Of a DNA stretch of 64,000 nucleotides, positions 27,006 through 36,847 are shown in pieces. The DNA is taken from positions 227,001 through 291,000 of the forward strand of contig SMMW01000179.1 in assembly GCA_004794655.1 (NCBI GenBank), written 5' to 3'. The notes under the pieces are model-generated. The model did not search any database, had not been told where the DNA came from, and saw only the letters and a list, made by a program, of their open reading frames with translations. The first letter of the stretch is position 1. Every line of letters begins with the position of its first letter. The DNA comes from Marisa cornuarietis. Taxonomy: Eukaryota; Mollusca; Gastropoda; Architaenioglossa; Ampullariidae. The position numbers and the translations under genes were made by a program.

Positions 27006-27545
27006 TTAAAGAATACTGCAGCATCCAGTAACCTCCTTCACTGGTGAGCTGTTCATTTCTCTGACTATTTCTATGAACAGTTCATTCACATTTTGTGTGC
27101 TTTTGGCTGACGTTTCCAAATATGGGCACCCCCATTCCTGAGCCAAAGCTGCCCCCTCCACTGGAGGTACTTCTCTCTGATGCTCCAAGTCTGCTTTATT
27201 TCCAACAAGGATCATAGGTATTCTGTCAACCCCCTTGACCCTTTGGATCTGATCCCGCATGGAACTGATGTCTTGGAATGTCTGGCGACTGGTAATGCTG
27301 TAGACTATCACAAAACCCTGTCCATTTTTTATATACAGGTCCCTCATTGATGCAAACTGTTCTGTGCCTGCTGTGTCTAGGATTTCCAACACAGATGGAG
27401 CACTGTCCACCTCGATCTCTTTACGGTAGAAATCCTCTATCGTGGGATCATATTTCTCCATAAATGTCCCTGACACAAACTTTACTGTCAGGGCACTTTT
27501 ACCAACACCTCCACTGCCCAAGACAACCACTTTATATTCCTTCAT
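27006..27545 (-). CDS. Rap2: Rap2-type Ras-family small GTPase, single exon, complete
   Basis: A 179-residue GTPase that should switch between GDP and GTP at membranes. Seen: P-loop GSGGVGKS at residues 10-17, switch [10 protein letters not shown] at 32-40, DTAGTEQ at 57-63 with the Rap-specific Thr61 in place of Ras Gln61, NKAD at 116-119, SAK near 145, and a C-terminal CCSIL whose CAAX box (CSIL) predicts geranylgeranylation with a second Cys available for palmitoylation. Phe39 in switch I and the stretch RKEIEVD are typical of Rap2 rather than Rap1. The frame is open 15 codons further upstream, but homology begins at MKEYKVVV, so I start at 27545, in a good AACAATGA context. Human RAP2A has 183 residues; the hypervariable tail is slightly shorter here. 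There is no intron in the coding part. It is divergent from the PPM1L-like gene, 1.67 kb away. Known family role: binds MAP4K4/TNIK/MINK-class kinases. Confidence 0.97.
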   Translation of the reverse strand: MKEYKVVVLGSGGVGKSALTVKFVSGTFMEKYDPTIEDFYRKEIEVDSAPSVLEILDTAGTEQFASMRDLYIKNGQGFVIVYSITSRQTFQDISSMRDQIQRVKGVDRIPMILVGNKADLEHQREVPPVEGAALAQEWGCPYLETSAKSTQNVNELFIEIVREMNSSPVKEVTGCCSIL

Positions 27546-29216
27546 TGTTAAAAGGAACACACCAGTTCTGATAAAAGAGCTATTTTTCAATATATCTTTT
27601 AGCAGTACAAGATCGTGTTACGTACTCAATGAACTACTACAACATATAACTGCAGTCATCACGTGTTACTCAGCTTTATCCCTTGTCACATGAAACTATT
27701 GTTGCACTTCGTCAATTAAAAAGAAAGTCATTGCCGCAGTAACTTCCTCACTGGTAGTAGGTGTGAAAAATGACGTCTGTCATCGTTTTTATGACCAAAC
27801 TGAAGCGCCTAAACTGATCGCCAGCATAAGCCTACACACTGACCGACCATCCCTCGTGAGGCAGGTGGGCGAACCATTAATGTCCCAGTTGTCAACACAC
27901 ACGATTAAAGCACTGCTAATCCAAACAGAAAATTCTGGAGGCACAAGAACCTGAAATGCGTGACATCGTGAAACCTTCTATCCCAAAACTTCTGCTGGAG
28001 ATGAGGCGAAGCAGACAGACGACTTCAATTCGGGCAACCAGGCTGAAGCTAATGTGTCGTCGACCAGGAGACAAGTTTGGTTGAATGTGTACTTGTCAAA
28101 CAGTTTGTAACTTCTGATTTAAGTCTTCCAGACACGTTAACCGTCATTAACTGCAACAAAAGTTCACAACTCTAGTCTAAACTAGGAATAAAAACAAAAA
28201 TCAGCACGCTTCCATGCCTTTCTTTGGCACATTCAGCAGAACTCTACCGAGCTAGCCGAAAAGCAGGCGATGTCTGCCACCGACGCCATTTTGGGTGGGC
28301 CAGCTGTCTTTTTTTTTTTTTTTTTAACCACCCCGACCCACCCACTATCTCTAGGGGGGAGCTCGTTAAGTACAGTCGACGCGACAATATTGATTGCACA
28401 AAAAAGAATTCTGAATGGTTGTTTGGTTTCACTCTTTGTGTGATTTGGTGAAAGATTAATCTAAAACGTGGGAACAGATGAGCACTTGTCGGTATTTCTC
28501 ACAGCATCACAGGCTTATTTTGCTCGATTTTGTTGGCGCAAGCTCAACTTTGTTCGCTAGTTGAGGAATTAAATAATAAAAAAATATGAAAAAGTGTCAA
28601 ATTTGTACAAAGTGAAGCATCGATAGGACTAGAGCATCGATCGATCAACCTATAACGGATCACTTGATAATCATTGATTAAAGTACACGTGAACAATAAC
28701 TTTCCATGATGAGTGTACGAGAACTGGGACTTAGAAATTTTATTTCACATTTTAAGAATATCGAAGATTTGTTTCAGAAATCTATGAAGATTCATTGAGT
28801 GAATTTGTACCTCCATGCAGTGCCCCAAATTAAACGATGGGACACAACGAGTCATATTTGTGTACTTAAAAGTTAGCGAAAATTATCATGAACATGAGCA
28901 CGTGTGCACTCAGAGAGCGAGAGAGTGTTACGCGCATAAAGAGAGATACTAGAGTCAGTGAAAGAATAGAAATCAATTTTGAGAGTAAAAACTGTTAAGC
29001 AAACATTAAGAACAATTTTGTGAAAATATATTCGTACAAGAAAACGTTAATAATCCCTGTGTCATGATGTTGTCCGGTTTATATTTCACACCCAACTTGT
29101 CCCGATTCCAGTTTTTGTACGACACATGACAACGCTAATGGCGGTGTTGTGATGTGGAAGTGTTGAGTGCACACAAACTCCTTTTAGATGTTTAAGACGC
29201 TACCATTACCTTAAAC
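27546..29216. promoter_or_regulatory. divergent intergenic region between Rap2 and PPM1L-like
   Basis: 1.67 kb containing both 5' flanks. Seen: AAAATGGCG on the minus strand (28284-28292) and TAATGGCGGT on the plus strand (29136-29145), both like YY1/Pho sites and each in the sense direction of the gene it would serve. There is also a T-run at about 28310-28326, and two copies of GCATCGAT around 28618-28650, one reading CATCGATA like a DRE. That these mark the start sites is inference. Confidence 0.4.
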
Positions 29217-29609
29217 ATGACACTTGTGTCTGTGGCTAGTAGATTTGTGCGAATCTATATTTTGAGTCCTGAGGCAGTTGTGCTGGTTCTTTTAATTTTT
29301 ATTTTATATAATTCGACTACTCACGTCAGGCCCCTCTGGAAATTCGTCCAGCGAGCTGGCGTTCGACTGCAGTTGAAATACCGCGGGCAGGACTACAATC
29401 ACAATAGTAACACCAGTGATAACTTCCCAGTCACGAAAGACATTTTTGGCGACAAAGATCGTGAATCTTGGGAACTGAAGCGCGACAATGTTGCAGTTTT
29501 TGCAATACAAGGCAGACGTCCACATATGGAGGACAGGTTCAATGTTGTTACAGACTTGGATGATACACGAACATCAATATACGGAATCTTCGACGGGCAT
29601 GGTGGAGAG
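29217..29609 (+). CDS. PPM1L: PPM1L-like exon 1 (membrane anchor and first catalytic motifs)
   Basis: Encodes residues 1-131, including the transmembrane segment and FDGHGGE. It ends phase 0 at GAG followed by the donor gtattttg. The open frame reads on a few codons into a transposon and stops at 29628, so the exon boundary rests on homology and on the donor. Confidence 0.94.
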
Positions 29610-32600
29610 GTATTTTGGGCAGAACTTTGATATGGGGTAAGACGTGACGTCATAGGTCGGTCTATGTTATTTTGTCAGAGGTTTGGGGTAGGGTTAGGTT
29701 TAGTTTATTAGGTATATTTGGGCTATTGAGTGGAGCGAGCAGACGACAAATGCCGAGAGCCATTTTTGTTATGGCCGTCGCGTCTTACCCCAGATCAAAA
29801 CTGTACCGTATTTTGTAACATTGTAATGTATCTCATCTGAACGAAGGAAATGTTTTAGGGACATGCAAAAATCGGTGCTATGTCTTTCTTGTACAGCATT
29901 ATATTTGCATTAAGAATAATAAATAGTATCACTAATTATCAGAGGCGGCGTTTAGGTGTGGCAACTGGAGCGACTGCCCCAGGCCCCACACCTGAGGGAA
30001 ACCATGCAATAGGAGATTCTTGTAGTATGGTATAAAGCCTACACTTACGGCTCTCGGTCCCAAGGGGCCCCGCATACGACACTTGCCCTGGGCCCTGTGT
30101 ACTGATAAGGCCGTTACTGCTAATTACATTGCATTGATAGAGACATCTCCCTACTAAACAGAGGATTAATGAGCTTTACTCCCCCCCCAAAAAAAAACAA
30201 CAACAAACAAACAAAAAAAGAAACATAAAACAGATTTCAAGCAGACATATATAAATTCTAAAGTGGTAGGCATAATAATATCACAGGATTTGAGCATTGT
30301 ATCACAGTCACATTCACAATCCTTCTTCCACGTGCATTATAAGAGGAGGTGCTAAGTCATTAATCCATGGTTTGAGGACCGGGTACCATACCTGCATGGA
30401 TGAACCAGAAAAATAATTTTTGCAGCTCATACTTCATAGCATTGATGTTATTAGGTTATGAAATCTGTTCAGGCATAATATAGTTAAATATATTATACTA
30501 TCATTTTTGACAGTGGGGATTGTGCCCACTTTTAATCTAATGTTCATCCTGTCCCTATAGCTTGAGGACAGCATTTGTTGGATTCAACATGACCGCAACT
30601 GGTCATTAGTAGCACCATTTAGAGACAATGTGCTCTTTAAGATTCTGCGTTGCTTAAATAGATGGTGCCCTCTAGGTGGACTGGTTTAACAAATTATATA
30701 TACAGATCCACAATATTCCATTAGAAAACATGTGAGCAGTACAGGTAACAACCTCTGGCTACACAAATAGCTTACATGAAGTACAATGTTCATTGGACGG
30801 TCAAGTTGGAGTGCATTGTAGAAAAGCATTGATGATAAGTGAGCAGGAGTTTCAGCATTTTAAAAATAATCCTCACTAGTATGATGAGGTCATTTATTTG
30901 TATTATAGTAAATGGAGCAACCTATTTTCATTTCTTTTATCTTAAATCAATATTTTCCTATCATTTAGTTTGCAGCAGATTTTGTGGAGAAGACCCTGTT
31001 CAAAAGCATAGAAGTCCGACTATTGCGTTCCTCAATAAATGGAGTGGAGAAGAATTTTGAGTCTATCTTGACAGAAGAGGTGCTGGAGGTGGACAGACAA
31101 CTTCTGACATTGGCGAGATCTACAATGGAAATATCAGGTAAACTCACTAACACAGTAAAACCATAATCTCAGGGTTAATATCATTAGTTTCTCTTTCTTT
31201 CCTTCTATTCTTTCTGTGATGAGGACAAGACAAAGTGTCTTAAGTCTCCATGAGGTGCATAACTTTCATCAGCTGAAAATACAGAATGATCTTATAATTA
31301 AATCAGAGCATGACAGTGTTTTTCCTAGATATTTAGGCAAATGTACAATATTTGTTGGGTCTGGACTAGATTTAGCAGGCAGTACACCTTCTGTGCAGTT
31401 AACCCTTTTTCCTCCATACATTCAAGATTCCTTATTCTTTCACCTTCTTAGTGGCATTGAGGTATTTAATATTTAATTATCCACATTACAGTGTAAAGCC
31501 TATATAGCAAAATCCTATCAATAATATAGAATATATATTTGTGCAACTTACACACCTCCTATCTTTTTATGCAGTCTCTTTCTGTCTCACACACACACAC
31601 ACACACGCACACACATTCACTAATCAGTTTGTAGCAGGTAATACATTAAAATCTAATTTTCTGCCTCTTATTTTCTCTTTCCTTCTTATAGACCTTTAAA
31701 TCAAAGTCATCCATTTAGGCCGCTGGTAGCTGACAAAAAGCTTATGTGTTTGTCTTGTCATGCACTTGTTTGTGTCCTGTCTATCCCGTAATGGACATTC
31801 CTTGCTTGTCCCTCAAAATTTACATTATTATTATGTTTCACTGCATATAAATTTATAGTGTTGTGAAAATCTGAAATTTACTGATCTTTGAGTCTCGTCT
31901 GTGGTTACCTTGGCCGGGGCAGATCAAATGACAGAATTCCCCACCCCTGCCGTAGGAGAACGCTGAAGACTACCTTGGGTTCACATTTTTGGGTCTGAGG
32001 CATCTGTAATTTTATGTTTATTTTACTCATTAGGTTACTGGTGGCTCCAGACTAAAAGAAATCTGCTATACAAAGCGTGTTTTGAAGATGTGATTTCAGA
32101 GGGTAACCTATGAGAGCATGAATAAGAGACAGGGCATAGTGGCCAATAGCATTGCAGCCTGTATGTTTTATCTCCCATTAACTAAAGATGGTCACACCCT
32201 GATGCATGATGAAATGCTAAACCCTTTAGGGGCTGGATTGCAAGGTGGACAAATAAAAGCAGAAACATATTTCAAGTTTTTATTTATTTACTTATTTGAG
32301 TTTCTTTTTTAATCAGGCACTACAGCTCTCTTGGCACTAGTGAAAAATGGAACGCTTGCAGTGGCCAATGTTGGAGACTCACGTGGTGTTATTTGTGACA
32401 AGCATGGAAAAACTATACCTTTATCTTTTGATCACAAACCACATGAGGTAACTTTGTCTTTTGATCACTAACCATGGAAGGTAACTTTGTCTTTTGATCA
32501 CAAACCACATGAGGTAACTTTGTTTTCAGTCATTCGTTCCTTGACATAGGCACTAACAAGGTCCACTACTGACACCTGTTTTGGGCGATAGTGAGCAGGT

Positions 32601-33274
32601 CCTGCACATGATGACCAATCCAGTCTTTCACGTTCATTTATCCCACATTCGTAAGCCAGTTCTTCCTCTAGCCACCACGACACTATCTTCCTAGGTATGT
32701 TGAAGGACAGTCTTTGACAAAGTCTTGTGCCAGGTGTGCTGTTTTGGAGAGGGTGGCTCTCAAGTACCTGAAGCTGCTTACCTCTTCAAGCTGTACCCCA
32801 TTCATGTAGAACGCTTCTTTAAATGTACTTTTTTTTAACCTTCATTCTTGATGTCATAATGCTGTTTCTTGTTTACATTGACAGATGAAAGAGAGACAAA
32901 GGATTCAGAAGGCTGGAGGATTTGTCAGTTTTAATGGTGTGTGGCGAGTGGCTGGGGTGCTGGCAACCTCACGTGCTTTGGGAGATCTACCATTGAAAGA
33001 AAAGAGATTCCTTACAGCTGAGCCAGATATTTTAACCTTTGACCTAGAAGAGCTTCAGCCGAAATTTATGATTCTTGCGACAGATGGACTATGGGACTGT
33101 TTTAGCAATGTGGAAGCAGTGGAATACATCAAAGAAAGGTTGTCAGAGCCCCATTTTGGGGCCAAAAGTTTAGTACTCCAGGCTTACTACAGAGGATCAG
33201 TGGACAATATCACAGTCATGGTTGTCAATTTTCAGACCAAAAGGGCCAGTCATGTTAGGAAATGGAGTCAATGA
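29217..33274 (+). CDS. PPM1L: PPM1L-like PP2C protein phosphatase, four coding exons, complete gene span
   Basis: Coding exons are 29217-29609, 30969-31137, 32317-32447 and 32885-33274, all with GT-AG introns and matching phases (0, 1, 0). Joined they give 1083 nt, 360 residues plus stop, exactly the length of human PPM1L. A hydrophobic segment at about residues 19-31 (PEAVVLVLLIFIL) matches the N-terminal membrane anchor of PPM1L, which sits in the ER. PP2C motifs in order: RPHMED (101-106), FDGHGGE (125-131, metal-binding Asp126), VANVGDSRG (203-211), ATDGLWD (296-302, Asp298) and SVDNITVMVV (336-345, Asp339). All metal-ligand acids expected for an active Mn/Mg phosphatase are present. Human PPM1L dephosphorylates TAK1, ASK1 and CERT; the same role here is inferred. 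The start is the ATG at 29217, where MTLVS aligns with human MTLLS a few residues into the human protein. Confidence 0.96.
29618..29807. mobile_element. 190-bp MITE with 8-bp target duplication in PPM1L intron 1
   Basis: Imperfect inverted termini of about 32 bp (left GGCAGAACTTTGATATGGGG, right reverse complement GGTACAGTTTTGATCTGGGG, then taagacg in both). Flanked by perfect direct repeats GTATTTTG at 29610-29617 and 29808-29815. An 8-bp duplication suits hAT or Merlin; termini beginning GG lean to Merlin-like. The left duplication is the splice donor of exon 1. Confidence 0.85.
29940..30119. mobile_element. 180-bp hAT-like MITE in PPM1L intron 1
   Basis: Left end cagaggcggcg, right end reverse complement cagtaacggcc. 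Flanks ctaattat (29932-29939) and ctaattac (30120-30127) form a 7/8 target duplication. CAG...GGC termini and 8-bp duplications are usual for hAT. No coding capacity. Confidence 0.7.
30128..30968 (+). other. rest of PPM1L intron 1
   Basis: AT-rich intronic sequence with an A-rich tract near 30190-30220. No gene or clear repeat boundary seen. Confidence 0.6.
30969..31137 (+). CDS. PPM1L: PPM1L-like exon 2
   Basis: Encodes residues 132-187, beginning FAADFVEKTLF, which aligns with human TAAEYVKSRL directly after GHGGE. The acceptor is catttag at 30962-30968 and the donor gtaaac begins at 31138. The exon ends in phase 1. Confidence 0.94.
31138..32316 (+). other. PPM1L intron 2
   Basis: AT-rich, with a CA microsatellite at about 31590-31613. 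No exon, RNA gene or recognisable transposon boundary seen. Confidence 0.6.
32317..32447 (+). CDS. PPM1L: PPM1L-like exon 3 (VANVGDSRG motif)
   Basis: Begins GTTALLALV after the acceptor aatcag and ends SFDHKPHE before a gtaact donor at 32448. It completes the split Gly codon from exon 2. The last 24 nt of the exon belong to a 33-bp unit repeated twice more in the intron, giving two extra candidate donors. Confidence 0.94.
32424..32522 (+). repeat. 33-bp triplication spanning the exon 3/intron 3 boundary
   Basis: Three head-to-tail 33-bp units (32424-32456, 32457-32489, 32490-32522). Units 1 and 3 are identical; unit 2 has a few changes. Each contains the end of exon 3 and a gtaact donor, giving candidate exon ends at 32447, 32480 and 32513. 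Confidence 0.95.
32525..32822 (-). mobile_element. RTE/endonuclease-RT LINE C-terminal fragment, degraded
   Basis: Minus-strand conceptual pieces read FYMNGVQLEEVSSFRYLRAT and, in another frame, NVKDWIGHHVQDLLTIAQN. These resemble the end of invertebrate endonuclease-reverse transcriptase ORFs (EEVxSFKYLGA... then DNIKEWTG...). Frame breaks and an internal deletion show it is dead. It ends about 60 bp before exon 4. Confidence 0.6.
32885..33274 (+). CDS. PPM1L: PPM1L-like exon 4 (C-terminal catalytic half and stop)
   Basis: Starts in phase 0 after the acceptor cattgacag with MKERQRIQKAGGF, aligning to human LKERKRIKRAGGF. It runs through LATDGLWD and SVDNITVMVV to a TGA at 33272-33274. Codons 232-360. 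Confidence 0.95.
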   Translation: MKERQRIQKAGGFVSFNGVWRVAGVLATSRALGDLPLKEKRFLTAEPDILTFDLEELQPKFMILATDGLWDCFSNVEAVEYIKERLSEPHFGAKSLVLQAYYRGSVDNITVMVVNFQTKRASHVRKWSQ

Positions 33275-34039
33275 TTCTTGGCATGTGTGTTCTTAGTCAG
33301 ATTGATGAAATATTTTTATGTAATTGATGGAATATGACTAAAATATATTGCTATTTCCCCACTCACACCAGCCTCACCTGTTTGCTTCCCTTCTTCTATT
33401 AGCTGCTGTACCAGATTTTGGGAGTATGGACAGTTAACTTGGTCAATAACAACTTGCTGATAGGAAAATGTAAATGGGTTTTTTTCCTGCTTATCTTGGG
33501 ATGAGATACTAATGCATGTAGTTGTTTTGTTGTTTAGAAGAAATTTATCATGACCTCATGATTTTCTACAGTGTAGCTCTTGACTAATAACAGTGAAGAT
33601 TGATGGCTTTTTATGAAATGACACCTGCATCAGTTTAACAGTAGTGTTAATTTTGAAATATCTTTTTGACACCCTAATATTGAGGTTAGAGTTAGTGAGT
33701 AATATTGAGATCAGAGTTAGCAAGTAAAAGGTTCAAGCCAATGAGCACACCCATTCTTTTTTCCTTTGGGATAAGGGTTTCAAACTTCTTGCACGTGCAC
33801 CTAAATGAGTGCTGTGCATCGTCAGTTTTCAGAAAAGGGTCACAAATGTGTACTGACTGATTTTGCAACACTATCTTTGTTGTTCTGATTATAAGTATAC
33901 ATTGAGAACATGGTGGTATCTATAATTAGTTGTGCATTTTTTAAAAAGTTTTTTTTCTTGCATTTAGGTCTGTGTTGATCACCTGTCAAACCCGGTTTCT
34001 CTAATGCACTGATACCTTCTACGCCTGTATGTTCAATTA
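33275..34039 (+). other. PPM1L 3' flank, probably 3' UTR
   Basis: T-rich on the plus strand, no open segment of note. Two imperfect copies of tattgaggttagagttag lie near 33680-33720. Confidence 0.45.
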
Positions 34040-34405
34040 GTCTTGAAGGTAGTCACTCCTCTCATGCACTCATGTCTCCTTTATGTGCCTGGTATAAAGT
34101 GAGACAAATTTTTACACCTCTTCTTTTGCTCTTCTGGCCCCACTGCATGCAGTGTCTTGTCCCTCTCACTATATGCTGACCAGTTTTGATGTCTTCAGGG
34201 CTGCCCTTAAGACCCATTTCTTTTAGACAGACCTTCAGTAGCTGGAGGCCGAGTCTCATTTTCTCACTATTTTCCCCTTCTTCTGCTCTGTTTTGTTTTC
34301 ATACTTTTCAAACTGTGCTGTATTTATCGTTGTTCTCTCTTGTTCAAGTGCATTGAGTTCACTGCCAAGCAGGGAGATCCACTGTTTAAGTGCTTTATTA
34401 TCAAG
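34040..34405 (+). mobile_element. L2/CR1-like LINE 3' end
   Basis: The plus strand encodes DVFRAALKTHFF then a stop, the usual last residues of L2/CR1-type RTs. It is followed by a tail ending gtgcattgagtt...aagtgctttattat, which resembles the L2 tail. Only the 3' end is present. Confidence 0.6.
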
Positions 34406-35852
34406 TAGAGAATGAGTAGTTTAGTGGGAAGGGCAGTAATTTCATAGGTAGCAAAAACATTGAAGTTCGTCAAAAGTAAGCACTAGAGTTAGCTATTAAC
34501 ATACCTTAATATAATTTGATTCTTAGCACATCATGACATGACAAAATCACCACAAAGTGTTTTTGGCCGCTTTTTTCAGAGCATCCAAGAAGGTATTTAA
34601 TTAATCAAGGATGATGTTTTGCACAGTCCTGTTCAGGCAGACTTTAAGTAACAGGAAATTCAAATTTAAGATAGTTTATTTCTGTGATTTGTTTTGGCCA
34701 GGTGGTCTACAAGATGATGTGTAAATGATGTGAAAATGTTAGTCATGGGAAAATCAAGTGGTTATTGTTGCACACCTACTGTCAAGAATGCATTCTGTGA
34801 TAGCTTCTCTTCCGCATATCCCACTAATCCCCATTACCTGAGCAGTCCAGGCACATATGCATTCCATGTTGCACTTTTACACTTTCAAACACATTCAGGA
34901 GAATGGCAAAATGCTGTAGAATCTTTGTCACTGCAAAATCTTGGGTTGTAGATATGGAACTTGCATTAGATACAATTTCTCTTGAGATTGACATGAACAT
35001 CATACACCTTCCAATACTTAAATAATGTTGATGCTGGTCACACATTTTGCTTATCATGTGTTCTTATCATAATAGTTAATCTTTTAGCCTTTCAGAAAAA
35101 TAAAATAGTGATCACTTACACTCAGCATAATCGTTTCATTACATTCTTCTTGATCATTTCAGTAGATATTCTGGTGCCAGGTCAGGTAAAGTCTTTAGAG
35201 CCAAGTGTGCTGCTCCTTTTTGCATGTCAGGATTTTTTTCACCCATCACAATAAATGAATTGATAGTCTGAAGTGGTTGACTTGATCACCCATAACCAAC
35301 CTTAATGTCTCACAAAGCTGCATCTCTGAAAACCATTCCTCATCAACCTATCCTGAGCAAACATAACAACAAATAGGCAGCACCTGAAGATTGTATGAAT
35401 TATGCAGATGTACTTTTGACTTTTTATTTCCTATCTCTTTCAGTGGTCTTCACAAGCTGTTGTCCTTTGCACCTCTGTACTTACAATTGCTATTTTTATC
35501 AATTTATGATGATCGACAGCTAGTAAGTCTTGTAGTCAAGATTTAGAACGTTCAGGGTTGAACCAAGAAATAGTTGTTACACATTGCATTAGATATTTAT
35601 GAGGAAATCTTGAGCTCCCATCAACAGAGATGAAAAAAGCGGGTGTGAAAAATAGGTTGCTGAGGAATGGGTCAGATGTTACATATTTAGTTGTACTAGG
35701 TGCATGTCAATTATTTTTACCTTAAGTATTATAAGGCTGTGTACATGTGTATTCTATCTGGATTTCATTGTTGCAACATATTAATGGAACCTCCATCATG
35801 TGGCACAGGCTCCAGATTAAAGCTTTGAACAATAAGTTGTTGATTTGTAATA
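34406..35852 (+). other. intergenic or PPM1L 3' UTR
   Basis: AT-rich, with several AATAAA-type hexamers (for example near 35096 and 35250). No gene seen. Confidence 0.4.
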
Positions 35853-36615
35853 CAGTGGTACCTCGAGTTACGAATTTAATTCGTTCCAGAGTCATGCTCG
35901 TAACTAGAAATGCTCATAGCTCAAACAAATTTTCCCACTTAAAATATTGGAAATCAGATTAATCCGTTTCAGCGCTCTGACAAGTCCTCAAAATTTCCTA
36001 AATTATGAAAAAAATTCACTTTTTTAATTAAGAAACACATAAAATTTAAAATTACACAACAAAATCAGTAAATAAAAGAAAAATGTCTATAATACAGTAA
36101 GAAAAATTAGCACGGCTAACAGAGAGCGGCTGAGTAGAGAAGGAGGGAGGGATACTGGCATGGAACGTATATAGAGCACTTTCTTACACTTTAAACAAAA
36201 CTACAACTGCATTTTCTTTACTTTATTTTTAATCTTAACCTGTGCTTAACATTTCCGTACGTCTGATACATTTTACACTAATCATTTGTTTTTGATTTTT
36301 TGGCTGCACTTTCGCATCTTCACTTGCCTCCCTTTTCAATAAATACCTATCCACAAATAACTAAAAAAGGGTTGTAAAATGTTCAAATGAACGAGATATG
36401 ACTTTACACTGCGTGGTAACACTTGAGAAGAGCGTGCTGGCGGATGCGAAAGGATTCTGGGACTGAGTGCTGATGCACCAACTACCAGTAGGATCCTGAA
36501 GCTCAAGCTGTTCGTAACTCGGAACAATGTAACCCGAGCAGAAATTTTGCTCGAGCCGCTGCTCGCAACTCGAAATGCTCATACATGGAGCAGCTCGTAA
36601 CTCGAGGTACCACTG
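35853..36615. mobile_element. 763-bp Tc1/mariner (pogo/Tigger-like) non-autonomous element
   Basis: Ends are inverted copies of CAGTGGTACCTCGAGTTACG, with extended subterminal similarity (attacgaa/aatgctcat blocks), and are flanked by TA on both sides (35851-35852, 36616-36617). The interior has no transposase frame. Confidence 0.88.
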
Positions 36616-36738
36616 TAATTTGTTTTCAAAATGTTTGTCGCAGTATTGCATGCTCACATCTTTAAACAAAATATGTAGATAAGCAGCCAGATTTTCTTGT
36701 GTATGACTTAAAGTGCCCTGTTGAGTTGTACTTTATAC

Positions 36739-36744
36739 AATAAA
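36739..36744 (+). terminator. candidate poly(A) signal for the plus-strand transcript
   Basis: AATAAA in tatacaataaaagtcttttt, followed by a T-rich stretch. If used, the PPM1L-like 3' UTR would be about 3.5 kb and would include the Tc1-like element. Confidence 0.35.
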
Positions 36745-36823
36745 AGTCTTTTTACCAAAAAATTTATGCACCCACACACACAGATTTTGAACATACTAAT
36801 TATTCACTCTACCAAGGACAGTG

Positions 36824-36847
36824 TTTATTGTCATAACTTGCTTTATT
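36824..36847 (-). terminator. candidate poly(A) signals for the minus-strand transcript
   Basis: Two TTTATT hexamers on the plus strand (36824-36829, 36842-36847), that is AATAAA on the minus strand, facing the plus-strand signal about 100 bp away. A nearer minus signal is at 43064-43069. Confidence 0.3.

Noticed and set aside
27546..27590. 15-codon N-terminal extension of Rap2
   Set aside because: Family alignment starts at MKEYKVV, and the downstream ATG has the better context.
29217..29630. Extended 137-codon reading of PPM1L exon 1
   Set aside because: The last residues come from the splice donor and a MITE; homology ends at GHGGE.
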